The notes under the pieces were generated by a model, which searched no databases, was not told the DNA's origin, and was given only the letters and a program-made list of their open reading frames with translations. From Protea cynaroides (taxonomy: Eukaryota > Streptophyta > Magnoliopsida > Proteales > Proteaceae): DNA of 64,000 nt. The translations under genes were made by a program, and so were the position numbers. This document shows positions 21,001-34,440 of the stretch, in pieces. Location: positions 91,333,549 to 91,397,548 of the forward strand of contig CM053274.1 of NCBI GenBank assembly GCA_028583415.1, given 5' to 3'. Each line of letters opens with the position of its first letter. The first letter of the stretch is position 1.

Positions 21001-24000
21001 TAGTCCCAGAGAAAGAGAAGAAAGAGTTCATAATAACGATTTTCCCAGGGGTCAGATTCATAATTTTTATGACAATACTACCCCTTCATTTTCCATCATA
21101 TTACCGATTTAATAGAAATTTTGGTGCATTTCCTGAGACCGTGAAGAGAAATCGGTTGATTTTTCGACCATTAGACCAGGCGGTTGGACTGAGATTGGTC
21201 TGTTGGGTCAGTGTTTGGTCAGGCTTTTTGGACCGTGTTCCAATCCTTTTCTACCAACTAAGGACCCAAGTTAACCACGTGTACAAATATTATGGGCTAC
21301 ATAATTAAGCGTCAATTATGAACCAAATCGGGCAATCGAACCAAAAGTAATCGATATGGTTTTGGGGTTTTACATATAGTTAACTGGCTCGGCTATGGTT
21401 TAAAACTGTTAAACTGTCAATTAACCCAATAAAATCAATTAAATAAGACAAGTAAAATTGATTAGAAAAAATCAAATAAAACCAGTTTACTACCAACTAC
21501 ATGTATAATATTGAATATATAGTATATAATTTTAATCTCTTGTGATAATTTTTTAGTTCACTATTATGATCATTCCCAATAAATCATGTAAAAAACCATT
21601 TATGAACCGACTAATATTTAAAACCATAAATCGATCATAAATTGATTCGGTCTTGGATTGGGAAATAAGATTTCGATCATTAATCGGTTTAGTTAAGATT
21701 ATTATTAATAATAATCTCAAATTGAACCAAACCGAATCAATAAATCATTTATAAACCGATTTACACCCTCAAAAAAAGGGTTGTTTCGGTAATCCCACAG
21801 ATTTCTTAAGGATGCCCTATCGGCATGATGATTGGGTTGGTAAGAAAATGGTTTATGGTTCCCTTGTCCACATAAGCACTGTATCTCCAATTCTTTTTTT
21901 GTTTTTGGTGGCCTATTTTATTTCAAATTGTCTCTACCAAATACCAATAATAAGAGGTGGGGACCCTCTAATTAAGGAAATTAAAAATGAATCCAAACCG
22001 CGAAATTGAATCGAATCGTTGAATTGTTTAAATCGAAACAATGAAATCAATTATTATAAGGTTCAATTCTGACTTCAAGAATGAAACTATTTAAATTGAT
22101 TATTTGGAACCTTTAAAAATGATTAAATCCTTATTTTAATCCTTGAGAACTTAAATGTCTATATATTTGTATAAATAAATTTTAGTTTAATATTTTCCAC
22201 ACATATCATACTTCTAGATCTTATGATTAAAATTATTTTAATGTTTTCATGGCTTTTCTTCCCTTTTGTTCCTAAGTCTATTTCTCTCTCCACCGACAAC
22301 AAAACCATTTAAAGACCAAGAAATATAAATCCACATGTCATACTTCTAGATCTTAAGTCTACTTTCATATATGGTAATGTTTTCTTTGGTTTTCCTTCTC
22401 CTTTGTTCCTAAATCTTTTTCTCTCTATCGGCAATGAAACCATCTAAAAACTGAGAAATCTAAATCAAATAATAATCGATTTTGATAAACATTTTGAAAC
22501 TTTTGACTAATAAATGATTTGATTTTGGTTTTACTCATTATACATCGAACTGTATTATTAAACCGAAACCACACTGTTTGATACCCTTACCTCTAGTCTT
22601 GTTTGTTAACGTAAAAATACCAATGAATAAGAGGTGGTGACTTTCTAGTCTTATTTGCCAAGGTGGGTCCACCACAATGGTGATCAGAATGTGGGGTAGA
22701 AAAATGGAAGCCAACACCTCTCTAGATTATTATAGTAGCTAAATCCATTATTATGGTAAACTAAATCCATAATTACCTGTTTGTAATATTGGGATGAATT
22801 ATGATAATTAGATCAATTATTATGGTAACTAAATCCATAATTTATTTTTATGATATTAGGATGGTTCATCACTCATATTTAACTCCCCTGTGTAGTTTTT
22901 ATCTATCTTTATTTATTTAATTTAGATTTGTACTATTAATTATAATATGTGGATTCATTGTAATCTTAATTTCTCTATTTATATTATACACAAATATTCA
23001 TCTAATAATAATAAGAAAATGAGATCAATTACTCTTAATCTCAGTTCGTCCTCTTTATATTTATCAAAGATTTATACCAAACACATCATCGGCCAGCAAC
23101 AACCACGGTGTTTGAATGATACCTCTATAAGTGCATTTAGAACATATAATCATTTTATTTGATTGTTTCTTGTATTATTTCTAAAAGTTTTTAGATCAAT
23201 GTAAAATGGGTTTTTAAAAAGAATTTAAATGTATTTTTTTAGAACGATCACTGTCTTATAAGTTTTTTTTTTTTTTTTTTTTTGATATATATACATATGA
23301 AATGATAGGATTTTATCCTTGTTGAAATAAGATATAGATTATATTAAATGGGCCCTAAATAAGATTACAAATTATTTAATGTCAATAAGGAAATTATTTT
23401 TTATAACATAAAAATAAGATAAAACAATACATAGTTGTTTCCATGTTATGAAAATATTCAGTACTTTAAAGAATATATATATAGGAAGGAGGGTTCCATC
23501 ATGACTAGCATTAAGATTCTTTCCACCATATCCTAAATAATTGCTGTGGGAGTTTATGTTTGCCTTAAATTTTGGACTTAATAAGCCACCTCACTGTCTA
23601 ACCATGGTTAAGAGTCATGAGTTTTTTCTCTTTCTTTAATCATGTGCTACTATGTAAATCTCGGACAGCTCTGAGGGTCTCAATTTTTAATATCAAAAAT
23701 CGTATATCAAAATCAGTATCGTATCGTTTATATTGAAAGTAATGTACTGTTTTTTATTTGGTACGAAAATGATTTAGGTTTTGATATTGAATAGCAATTT
23801 GGTACAGTATAGTTTTATACAAGTATACCGATGGTATATATTGATTATACCGATTTTTCTATACCATTTTTGTATTGATTTTTATATCGTACAGGAATAA
23901 AAGCAAAACCCTCAAGGCCTAAATTAAAATCCCTATTTTGCAAATGGCTGTCGCTGGAGATTGGAGTGGTGTTGTGCTTGGTTGCTGTTTGCGAGTTTTC

Positions 24001-25345
24001 CTCTCCTCCTCTTTTTTTTTTGGATTTTATAGGGTTTTGGCGTCGATTTCATCCAAATCTGAAATCTAGTTTTTGTTTTTCTTCATAGAAACCATATACC
24101 AAAACCGCAATTCGTACAGTATAAAAACCATATATTATATCGGTTTAAAAATTTTCTGAACAGTCAACGGGAAATTGAATAGAATGGCTGTAGTAGTAAA
24201 ATTTTACTTGTAATATTTTATATGTAAAATTATTTTGAGATAAATTATAGTAATTTTGAAGGAGAGGGAAAGACAAACTTCCTCTTCCTTCCAAGTTCCA
24301 ACTATTGGAAACAAAGATTGAAAAAAAAATTATATATAAAATATTCCACCTAAGCTCCGTTTGTTTTGAAGAAAAAATTTTACAAGTAACAATTTTATAT
24401 GTAAAAAAAAAAATTCAATATTTATTTTTCAAGAGGTAAAATATAATGATCTCTTTGGGATAGAAAAGGAACTTTGTCTTTCATTCTATACCATGACCTT
24501 AAACCAAACCAGATCACCAATGAGCAGAGGGTCTGGTGGGAGTGTGGGACCACTATTTTGAACCTTTTGATAGGCTAAAGACCCAAACAATGCGCCGCGG
24601 GCCTGATCACAATCACATGATGTATCATGTATATATGAAGTTATTGAATTCCTTTAGTGTTGGTAAGCAGGCAAGGACGTTGCTTTAAAACGACCGCAAG
24701 GAAATTGGACTGTAATGAAAAGTCACCGGTGGCATGTATACGTAACCTTTTAATGAAGACTAAAGAACTGACAACTCCAATTTATTCATTTACCCAAAAA
24801 ATAAAACTCCATTTTATTCTCTCACCATTTAGTACCAGGTAACTGAAACCATCTTGCTACGAAAGAATTGGATCCAAAACAAACAGAATCAGATGATTCA
24901 ACACAGAAAATTGACTGAGCCAGGCAGTTTTAGTTAAACCCAATTCTTTGTTTATTAAGTCTCCCAGAGAAACGATTCCTGGTTGATTCAGATCGCAATC
25001 GACGGAGACCAATCCGGCACCAAATTCCAAAATTTTAAACATTGGTTAGCCCATTACATTACTCCGGAAGCACACTCCTTACTGCACAATGGGTATCAAC
25101 TTCATGGCATCACCTCCATGTTGACAAGAACACAAGGCTACTCCAATGGGCATAATCTTAAGCTATAGCACATGACAACAAGGATTTCATTATCACAATA
25201 TTATTGGTAATTGGTTGCAAGTTATAACCAAGCAGACAGCAGTTAACAAAAGATTATTGAGCATAATTCCTTTTTGTCTGTATGACTACCAATTCACAAA
25301 GATACATGGAAGGAAGTCTCCATTAATCAAAGAGGAGAGAGACAA
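21001..25345. other. Intergenic AT-rich DNA without a supported gene
   Basis: No open frame longer than about 144 codons, and none with recognisable motifs. There is a short duplicated phrase TTATTATGGTAA.CTAAATCCATAATT at about 22740 and 22815. A T-tract lies at about 23264-23283. The phrase TTATATGTAAAA recurs at about 24220 and 24400 in what looks like decayed MITE debris. I see nothing else that can be supported. Confidence 0.4.
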
Positions 25346-28175
25346 TCATTTAGCACCTAATCCTCGGGATTTTGGGAGCCTGACGGCAACCAACGGATTG
25401 ACGATACCCTGTGAATCTCTGCCCAAGCCCATGCCTTCAACAAATCCCATCTTAGCCATCATCTTGGATCCAAACCCTTTCGTGTGTTTCTCAAACCCTC
25501 CGAGCCCCTTCATGTGTTTCTCATATGCTGCACCTTTATCAGATTCAGCCCCTGCAGTGCCTTTCATGTGTTTCTCTAACAGCCCCTTCATGTGTTTCTC
25601 AAATGCTGCACCTTTATCAGATTCAGCCCCTGCAGTTTCTTGGGTTGGGGTGAATTCCACACCCAATCCTAGCGATTTGGGCCGTTTAATAGCTTCTATG
25701 GGCTCCAACATACCTTGCCCGTCCTTTCCTAACCCTCCACCTTCCACAAATCCCATCTTTGCCATCATTTTGGACCCGAATCCTTTTGTGTGCACCTCAA
25801 ATGCACCCAGTTTTGAGGAGCTTGTGACACACTTCATTTCAGAACTGCCGCTCCCAACATTTGCATCACTAGTGATGATCTCCTCTACAGAATCAACTTT
25901 CATCACACCACTTGAGACAAATGATAAAGGTTGATTAGCATATGCTGTACTCTTCCTCCCATCTCGTTTTTTCCCACTTGAATCATTTCTTCGTTGACGG
26001 TTGTTTGAGTTCTTTGAGTGCTTGCTTGGGGCAGATTGGTGCGGTTCTGCTAGATGCAGACCACTCAGTTTTGCAGTTGTCTTGGTTCGTCTTTCCCGAT
26101 TTCGAGCATTTTCTTTTGGTTTCTCATTAACCACAAAATCGGAATACTCATCACCGGCTCGTAACAGCTGGAGTTCACAATTCAGAGACATTTGAAATAT
26201 CATCAATGCCTGTGGTTCCGCTCAAGAAATGGACATGCACAGATATACAAGAAGTTTTATCTATTCATTTTCTTTATCCTTGATGCCAATGCTTGCCTTG
26301 GAGAGAAAAGGATGAAAAAATAATACTAGTATATGTAGATTGCCAAGTTCAAGGTGACATAAGGTAGCTTAGACCATGAACATACTAACTTCCACTACAC
26401 AAGATATTCCAGATACCCTAAGTTGATCTAGCATCTAAGCATGCAGTGTGCGGATAAGTAAGTACTATAAGTACTACAATGAGCTAGGAAAATGAGATCG
26501 AAACAACAATAATGGATTGATATGAACTGGAAAGTAGTATTGTACCGACAAGATCATTAAAAGCAAATACCTTATCCAAACGCAGTTGATCAGTTGAAGA
26601 TGGCATGCATGTGTGTACAGTTCGTGTGACTGTAACAAATCTGTCAGTGGAACAGTATTTCAGATCAACCTTGAGCGTAATTGTGTCAGATCAATTTTGA
26701 ACATCAGTACTACTACTCAAGCCCATGAATAATATCTACCCCTAAAACACTATACCAACTAGAAGATGAATCAGCTTTCCATAGTTCACACATAAGTGGA
26801 AAATCCAATTAGTCTAGTGAAAATATTTCATATCTAGACTGCTAAATTGCATAATAAAAAAGGGCCCAAAAATCCATTATATCAAGCAGCACAAAGTGGT
26901 CAGTTGCAAGAAAAAAGACATTGGAATACAGAAAATCTGTATTAGCACAAATATGTAGAATTGAACTAGGAGTTTGCTTTGGACTGCATTTTTTTTCTTT
27001 TCTTTTCTTATTCTTTTTGGGAGAAGAAGAGCGACATTTACTAACATATATCTTAATAAATGACTCTTAAGAGGTTCATGGTAAGTTAAAAACTACATAG
27101 ATTTCATAATAAGTAGGAGGTTCAATTTTCCTACTGCCATTTCTTTTTCGCTTATCTATTTATTAAAGATGGTTCAAGGTGATATTAAATTGGCTCACAG
27201 TGACTGACTAGCAAAGGATAAGATTATTAGGTCCTTCAACAACTGGAGGACAGTAATCTCCTTTTATTTGGTTGCTACAACAGTTTCTGCTTCTTTTTAT
27301 ATGTAACATACATTGTTATTGAACAAAACAACAGGAAGAAGAAAAAGAAGAAAAAGAAAACACACACGTCATGTTTATCTCATAACCCCAAAAAATCAGT
27401 TTAGATAGCAACCATTAATGCAATCATACCATCAAGATAGTCTTTGCTTTGCTATTAGATGATTTTGGGCCTTGGTTTTTTAATGTTTTCACTTGTAATT
27501 GGCTCAATTATAAATCCCAAAAACATGGTCGGATGGAGTTACATTAAGTCTTTTTTCCAGAGTTCGAATATGTCTTTTGAGTTTAGTTTCATTAAGATTT
27601 CTGAAGTCGCAATTAGTTTTTAATTCCTAGCCAGTTTAGGAGTACTTTAATGATATTTTTAGTCCATTATTGGTCAAATAAGTGGTGTCTATAGTTGTAT
27701 TAGGATTATTCAAGTTGTAGTGATAGGAATCAAAATTTGAGAGTTCTATATGAGCGTACGGACCGTACACTCTGGTTACATGAGTTGACTGGAATAAGTT
27801 TGATTTTTCTCAAGTGGTTTTGGTGGCTTATGAGTTGCAGCTATGTCCGAAAGCTATCTTCTCTGATCTCCTTCCATCTTTTTGTCGATTTTTCCCCCTT
27901 CATCTTCTTCTTTTTTTAGTTTACTGGTCAAGGGTACTGTTCATCATCCCATAATATGCTCTTATTTCTTTCACGGATACTGTTCATTGTCCCATTATAG
28001 TGCTTATTCCTGCTCTCTTCACTTTCTAAAGATCCCATTCAACCCTGCTATATTAGCCACCACCTTTCTTTGTAGTTCAAGTTTACAAATCCATCAATCC
28101 ACGCAGTACTGCATCAACTATTCTGATAAGCCTCACAATAACATAGTACAAGTGTGTGAAGGGAAATTTTTTTAT

Positions 28176-28206
<31 letters not shown>

Positions 28207-31200
28207 GGGGGAGAGGGGAAGAAAACTACAATGTAGGTTAATACCTTTTCTTGCCAGAGCCTTGGCAACCACTCCCTAAGCGATAAATTGATGCTAGCCG
28301 TCTTACCTAAAAATATACAATAGCAGTAAAAGATTTATAGATAAGATAAAAAGCATAGAAGGATAAAAAAAAACCCTAGGTCCACAATGAAAAGCATTAG
28401 TTAAGCCCATTATATGAAGAGTACTACAAACCAGTAACCATATTTTTGCCAAAAAAAAACTTAACAGCGCCAACGGCGCCAAAATTTACAAATAGAAAAG
28501 ACAACAAAATTTCAAGTCTTCAACTGGTAGTTGCAAACATAAGCATAAAAGTGCACCAAATTCACTGCTACAATTCCAGTGAAAGAATAGAAAGCAATGG
28601 TGAGCATCCAAGCATAGAGCATTACATCAAACTAATGTGCAAAATACAACATTAATAGGTACCAATATTATTAGATACCCATCCAACAAATGAACATTGA
28701 ACAGTCCAAGGAATAAAAGATAAGAAATAATTCTTCAACAAAAAATTGAAGTTGCTTAAGTTCTGGAAGTCTCAAGATCTTTCATCACATTTAACAGATA
28801 TTATCACCTAAAATCAACCGTAACAAAAAAGATAAACCCCAGTGCTAAATGGCCCACATACACGCAAAGCAAACAAAAATTAAACAAGGGGGGAGGGGAA
28901 TTGTGATGGTTTAGAGAAGCTTAATTAATATAATGAAGAAGGGGCACGTTTTTAGTCATCAAGACAAAGTCAATCCCATAAAGGATCAAGTCGGTAAGTT
29001 AGATTTTAGTGGAAAACAATGCAAAACCTAAAATAAATACAAGAACGTAACAAAATTAATTAATTAAAGATAACAGAAAATAAGGTGTACCATGGATACA
29101 TACGTGAGCAACAGGTTATTAAATAAGGCTAATCAAATCTATTTTATGACCAAATGATGTCTTACCCTATTTCCAATCATAAGAGAACTAATGACTAAGC
29201 AGCAAATCCACATTTAGTAAGGCTTATCTCCCACACAGCATCCATTCATCTCATGCAATCCAAAACAAGATCGAGAAAGCCACAAACTCCAAAATAAAGT
29301 ATTAATCAAAATCCAATACCTGGGAACAATCACGGGAGTGCATGCGCTGAAAGGATAATATATCAACTTCATCCAAGACCATCTGCCTCAGTTGCTACAA
29401 GTTAAGAACCATTGCTTTGTCAGCTTTCCGGAGAATGAATATAATTGTACAAATTGAATTTTTCAATGTACAGTAAAAGAACTACAATGCATGTGTAGAT
29501 GACCATATTCCAGATACCCTACCACAGCCTCCGACCGCACCCAACTCTAGGCTGCACCTCCCACAAACAGCATTAAGATGATATTTTATGGTAATTAATT
29601 GGGCAAAGCAAGCCAATAGAGGATAAGTGATGCATCTAGAATCTGGCTTCTCTTGTTAAGGTCTTCTCATGTCCCATTGGAGTGGTAAATTCTGTAGATA
29701 TGGAGAGTAGGGCTTTCATTTGGTTATCAGGCAGTTGTATAGCTTGGCTTAAAAAGACTCATGACTAAGCGGAAACACCTGCTTATATTTTTCAATTGAT
29801 TAATCAAAGTAACATGGATTATTCTGCTACATGACTAGAACAACGAATCCCAAGGAAGATGAGCTAGCCAACTCCAGGCGGAGAAAATCCGCAAGTGCTA
29901 TCATCCATTTTTTTCAAGCTTATGGTTATGGATTTGGTTCCACCCAATTTGTTCTTTTATCTGCGTAAGGAGCTCTCTACTCCCTATTTGTTGCATTTTT
30001 TCTTCTCTAATAAACGTATTATTCATTCAATTAAAAAAAAAAAATCCAAAAGCCTGCATTCAGAAGAGGAAGAACTAAGGCCATATATGCCATGAAATGG
30101 AGAGAAAAGAAAAGGGAAAAAAAAGTAAGAAAAAAAGAAGACAAACTTTTGCTTCTTTCTCTCTTATTTCCTCTCCATTTTATGCCAAAATAACATAGCC
30201 TAAAAAATTATTTCAAAAAATATAGAAGGCTAGGGCTCTGATGTTAAGAATCCTCTTCAAAAATAAGTACCACAATCTGGTAGTACGTATAATTCATTAT
30301 GGCAAAACAAAACCTCACAAGTTCCAACCCAAAAGCCTGAGCTTCAGTGTGGAGAAGACCTACCCAGGGTCATAAGTTAAGCATTTGCACACTACCAGAT
30401 CAATGTTGGACTAAATCCCTCCCATTCCTGACAATGGAGTGTAAACACACACCCCCCCAAAAAAAAAAAAAAAAAAAAGAAAACAAATCATGGGCCTATG
30501 GACTGCATCAACTCCTCCCAGCTTTGAGCCATACACCCCCACATGGCTGGTCCATTAGGTTTTCATAGGGCACGATTTGGTACCCAAAAAAAAGAAAATT
30601 CTCTTTCTAAGTTCCATGATATTTGACCAATTTCCATCCTCCCCTTTGGATAAGTATACAAAAAAAAAGAAAAAAAGATGACAATAAAATAAAACAGTAA
30701 GTCAAAGCAGCAAAGAGATGGAAAACCAAACAACAAACTGTTTAACAGAATGGCTAGAATAAAAGAATCCTAGACAAAACACGAAAATAGCCTCTCCGCA
30801 TTGCGGGGGTAAGGCTGCGTAAATTCTGTCCCTCCCTAGAACCTGCATTAGCAGGAGCCTTGTGCACTGGGATGCCATTTTTGTATGTATCACTTAATGC
30901 ATCCAAGCGTTATAATGAGAATAAATATGAGGAAGGCTTATCTAGAAAAGGTGAAGTACAATCATTTTACCAAATTTATTTGCTCCAAATCAACACCACG
31001 GCGCATCATTCTCTCTCGGCGCTTCAAAGCAATTGTTTCTTTGCGATGTTTCTTTTTTTCACCTGAATGTAATTATTTTAAAATATATATCACAAACTGC
31101 ACCAGGAAATTGAATCTCTGTGACAATAAATAGCATCAAAACAGCTACAAAAGCTACAAAAGTAATGTAAAAATAAGTGCATAAGTTGAAAGCAGGCAGT

Positions 31201-33610
31201 CAGAAGCAAGCCAAGTGATTGCCGAGGCAAGGCTATCAACCGAAATAGAAAATACATTGTTACACAAGGGAAAGGATCATAAATGATGGTTTATGCTTCT
31301 GAAGGTTAGACACCATAAAAATACTACAAGAAAAGTAATCAAATGAGTGGACTTCTGGGGAGGCAGGCCTGTTCATAGTTGTCAAGGCGCTAAGGCGAAC
31401 CAAGGCGATGGAGGCCTGACTGGGCGCCTAGGCGACCTGGGCGCCTAGGCGACCAAGGCGCCCGCCTAGGCAACCAAGGCGCCCGCCTAGGCAACCAAGG
31501 CGCCCAATTTTCCAAGGCGACCCAAGGCAGCCTGGGCGCCTAGGTGACGCCTAGGCGACGCCTTGACAACTCCGGGCCTGTTAAGATCTTTGTGTGACTA
31601 TCTGTCATGTGGTAGCTGAGATGATCACCCAACATGAGCCCACTTGAATTACCACTCCAACCACTTCCCACATGGCTAAGTTTGAGGTAATCAAACCACA
31701 GTTTCACAGATAGGAACTATTTATTCAGCCATGCTACTTTGAAAAGAAATTTACAGCACATTACTTCAAGTCAAGAATATGGTCATTTTTCTGGGTCAAT
31801 ATTCTACATTTCTATGGAAGTTTATACAGCAGTTGAAGGCTGGGGAAGGAGGTGGAGCAATCACCCACCACAAATTGCCACCATGTGCCCGGCCTAGCCC
31901 CCAAATTTGGTGCACAGGCACCTCCTTGTATCCACCAGTCAAATTTCAAGGCAAATGGAGTTTCCAACCATGACCAAATCATTCCTTCACGTCCTTAAAA
32001 ACAAGGGAGCATTTTGCTTCCAAATTTTTGCTTGTTAATCTAAATGCAAATTCCAGAAGATAATCAAATCACAGTCCAGGGAATTGCTTACCTGGAACGC
32101 TTCTAGAATTCTTACTCCAGCGAGTCTCACGGGGCCAAGACTGAGGAAGCCGAACAGCATGCTTTTTCTTACTAGATCCCATTCTGGGATCCTTTACATA
32201 TAAGATATCATCCAAAACCACTGACTGATCATTCATGGTGGGTTTGAGTCTGCCAGATACTGCTAGACTCTTCTTCCTTGATTGTGGCTTCTTCATACCA
32301 TATTGCATCGATGCATTCTGTAGAGCGGCACCATGAAACTCTTCTAGACTATCATCACTGCTACTGTTTGAAGAATCATCCTCATCCGAGCCATCCAAAT
32401 CCTGCTCCAGCAACCACTTAGCGTTCACTGCTCCAAAGCTCCCACCAATTCCTTTTAAGTAATCTTCAGCAACCTCATCATCAATTTCAGAACCATCATA
32501 AGAAAACATATCTTCCAAGCTACCATTTTCAGACAATTCATCTGAATCGCTTGATTGTGAAGACTCTGAACTTCTTTCATCAGTTGAACCTTGTTCATCT
32601 TCATTATCCACAAAGCCATCACTTTCCTCGTCAGAAATGTCCTCCGTATATAGTTTCAAGCCTCCAATGGACACAAATCCTGAATTCTTCTTGGGAAGCG
32701 ATTTTCCAACCTTTGAAACTTCACCCTCCTGACCGTGTGCATCTCGATTGCAGCTCGTTTCAGCATTCTTTTCCTTATCCACAGAAGATGAATTGAGCCC
32801 TAGCCCTTCTCTCTCTTCATCCTTCGTAAAGGATGATCCGATCCCACTTGGAGTCGTTTCCAACTCATCGCTGAACCCCAAACCTCTGTGACAGCTCTCG
32901 CCCAGTACAAAACTCGAACCATATTCATATGTAAAATCCCCACCATTCAAGGGTTTCGCATCAGGTGTTTGGTCTACATAAGCAAGAATTTGGGTCTCCT
33001 TGTAATCACCTAAAACAATCGGCTGCAACTCATCCCCTTCACTACCTTTCAGATTGCCTCCAGTACATGATTCAGAACCCAAAAGCTCCTAAAAAAAACC
33101 ACAATCAACTTAAAAACAAATAAGACCCCCCCCCTCCTGCCGGTTTCAATTGATGTAATTCCACTTTAGCCATAAAAAGTATAAGTTGGGAGGCGTAAAG
33201 AAAATCTTTACCCTAAAAAAGCATACCTGATCATTAATAACCGGGTATTCGAATCCAAAAGAATTCCCAGTACGTTTTTGCGATCCAGACTTTGAAGAAG
33301 GCCCCTCCGGACTATCGAATTTCCCGGATTTCGACACAGATTTGCCTCTCCCTCTCGAGGCTTTCCCTGCATTTTTAACAACGAAAGAAATCGAAAACAA
33401 GCATAGAAAAACATAAATGGAGACCAACATGTTTGTCCATCTGTCTCCCAGAAATTTTTACAAGAAAAGACGAAAAAGAGCACCTCGAGTTGGGACCGGC
33501 GAAGCAGAATCGTTCTGCCAATCGGATAAGAAACCGCCATCGATAAAGAGAGCTCTACCAGAACCAGCTCCACCTCTGTTCTTGCCGAACCTCCTCTTTC
33601 CTCCACCCAT
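25346..33610 (-). CDS. SQS1: R3H/G-patch domain protein, SQS1-like (eight exons, 794 aa)
   Basis: Exons, in order of translation: 33610-33484, 33366-33227, 33088-32092, 31062-30971, 29394-29320, 28306-28245, 26640-26571, 26167-25346. They sum to 2,385 nt, exactly in frame, and all introns are GT-AG. The start is [14 protein letters not shown], a basic N terminus. Exon 3 (about aa 90-421) is acidic and Ser-rich ([18 protein letters not shown] type). A basic [17 protein letters not shown] helix lies near 423-445. An R3H-like region follows at about 468-505 ([18 protein letters not shown] ... GSGKKRF). Two G-patches are at about 645-690 and 745-792 ([15 protein letters not shown]...GLG). Between them is a small expansion of EKHMKG units. 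By family knowledge, yeast Sqs1/Pfa1 is a G-patch activator of the DEAH helicase Prp43; the plant protein is expected to be nuclear and act in RNA processing (inference). Confidence 0.93.
26641..28244 (-). other. Intron 6 of the SQS1-like gene, with a G26 homopolymer
   Basis: 1,604 bp, GT-AG. On the plus strand a T-rich tract runs straight into 26 G residues (28186-28211), only ~33 bases into the intron after exon 6. The remainder is AT-rich with no supported gene. Frames around the homopolymer are low-complexity artefacts. Confidence 0.8.
30785..30876 (-). mobile_element. Au-type SINE fragment in intron 4 of the SQS1-like gene
   Basis: Read on the minus strand, this contains CCCAGTGCACAAGGCTCCTG, then GGTTCTAGGGAGGG, ACGCAGCCTTACCCC and GAGAGGCTATTT, the characteristic phrases of the tRNA-derived Au SINE family widespread in plants (recognised from memory of the family). 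Only ~92 bp is preserved; the 5' promoter part and the tail are not clear. It lies about 95 bases downstream of exon 4. Confidence 0.6.
31374..31573. mobile_element. 200-bp Mutator-like MITE in intron 3, 9-bp target duplication
   Basis: The left end is CATAGTTGTCAAGGCG. The right end is CGCCTTGACAAC, its complement. The body is built of repeated GGCGCCTAGGCGACC-like phrases and can fold on itself. Flanks AGGCCTGTT (31365-31373) and GGGCCTGTT (31574-31582) match at 8 of 9 positions, a 9-bp target duplication typical of Mutator-like elements. The same terminal sequence bounds the larger element at 35459-36477. Confidence 0.82.
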
Positions 33611-34440
33611 GGCGCGCTAGGTACTGATAAGCTTGGAACTTATGAGCTCTATGTTCTATCATTCCACATGAATTTGCAGATCAATATATGTAACCCCCAA
33701 CTCTCCCTCCCCGTATCTTTGGTTCGTAGCCCGAATATACCCTCGATGCCGCTCCGTGTCATGAAGATGGACGAGTTCCGAGGATGCTTGATTGCAAAGC
33801 AAAGTACGCCAGAATACAAGTACGCAGATAATCTAAACTCAAGATTTATAATCTTAAAAGATTACGTGGCAAATTTAATCATCAGAATATTAGAAAATCA
33901 AATTTCATACCCAAATAGTCAAAATCGATAATAAAAAAATCATAATTAAATCAAGGGAAAATTTCACCCATCTATTTGACCTTTAAATCACACAACTCCT
34001 AACTTTATGGATAATATCATTCTTATTCTTATTAGTAATTTGACAAATAGAAAAATAAAATCACTCAATTACCTTTTTAAATAAATTGACAACAAAATAA
34101 TAATTTTGCAATCAAATTTATAATCAAATTTATCGTTTCTTATCATTAGCAGTAATTCCACAACAAACAATGTACGTCTTGAATAATAAAACGAACAAAG
34201 AAAGCGAATAAGAAATTTCAAAAGCAGAGTAATACTAGGATCAAATTGGCTTATCACCCACCCCAAAAAAAATGTAGGATAAACTGATCAAACTAAGAGA
34301 ACAAGCATCATAAATTGAAGCAAAATAATACTTAGTAATTTATTTATAACAGCATAAAATTTCTGTTTTTATTAATGAAGTGAAAAACAGAGAAGATCAT
34401 TTTTCCTGAATGTCCTAACTCTATTAACATAGACCAACAG
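33611..34440. other. Upstream region of the SQS1-like gene
   Basis: Presumed promoter and 5' UTR of the minus-strand gene. No TATA box or other element could be assigned with confidence. The plus-strand frame 33668-33931 has no recognisable motif. Confidence 0.35.

Noticed and set aside
20874..21308. A 144-codon plus-strand frame
   Set aside because: It overlaps the inferred 5' leader of TM9SF copy C on the other strand, shows no recognisable domain, and the matching region of copy A does not keep it open.
28083..28268. Pro/Lys-rich frame (61 codons) across the homopolymer
   Set aside because: It is a translation of the T/G homopolymer in intron 6 and part of exon 6 in the wrong frame.
29895..30050. 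A segment ending in a run of A after AATAAACG and TTCATTCAATT, resembling the 3' end of a LINE or a processed transcript
   Set aside because: Only the tail-like end is suggestive. I found no reverse-transcriptase text and no clear target duplication, so it is not listed as an element.
33208..33606. A 132-codon minus-strand frame over exons 1-2 of the SQS1-like gene
   Set aside because: It reads through intron 1 in a different frame from the spliced product; the frame starting at 33610 and spliced at 33484 matches the family.
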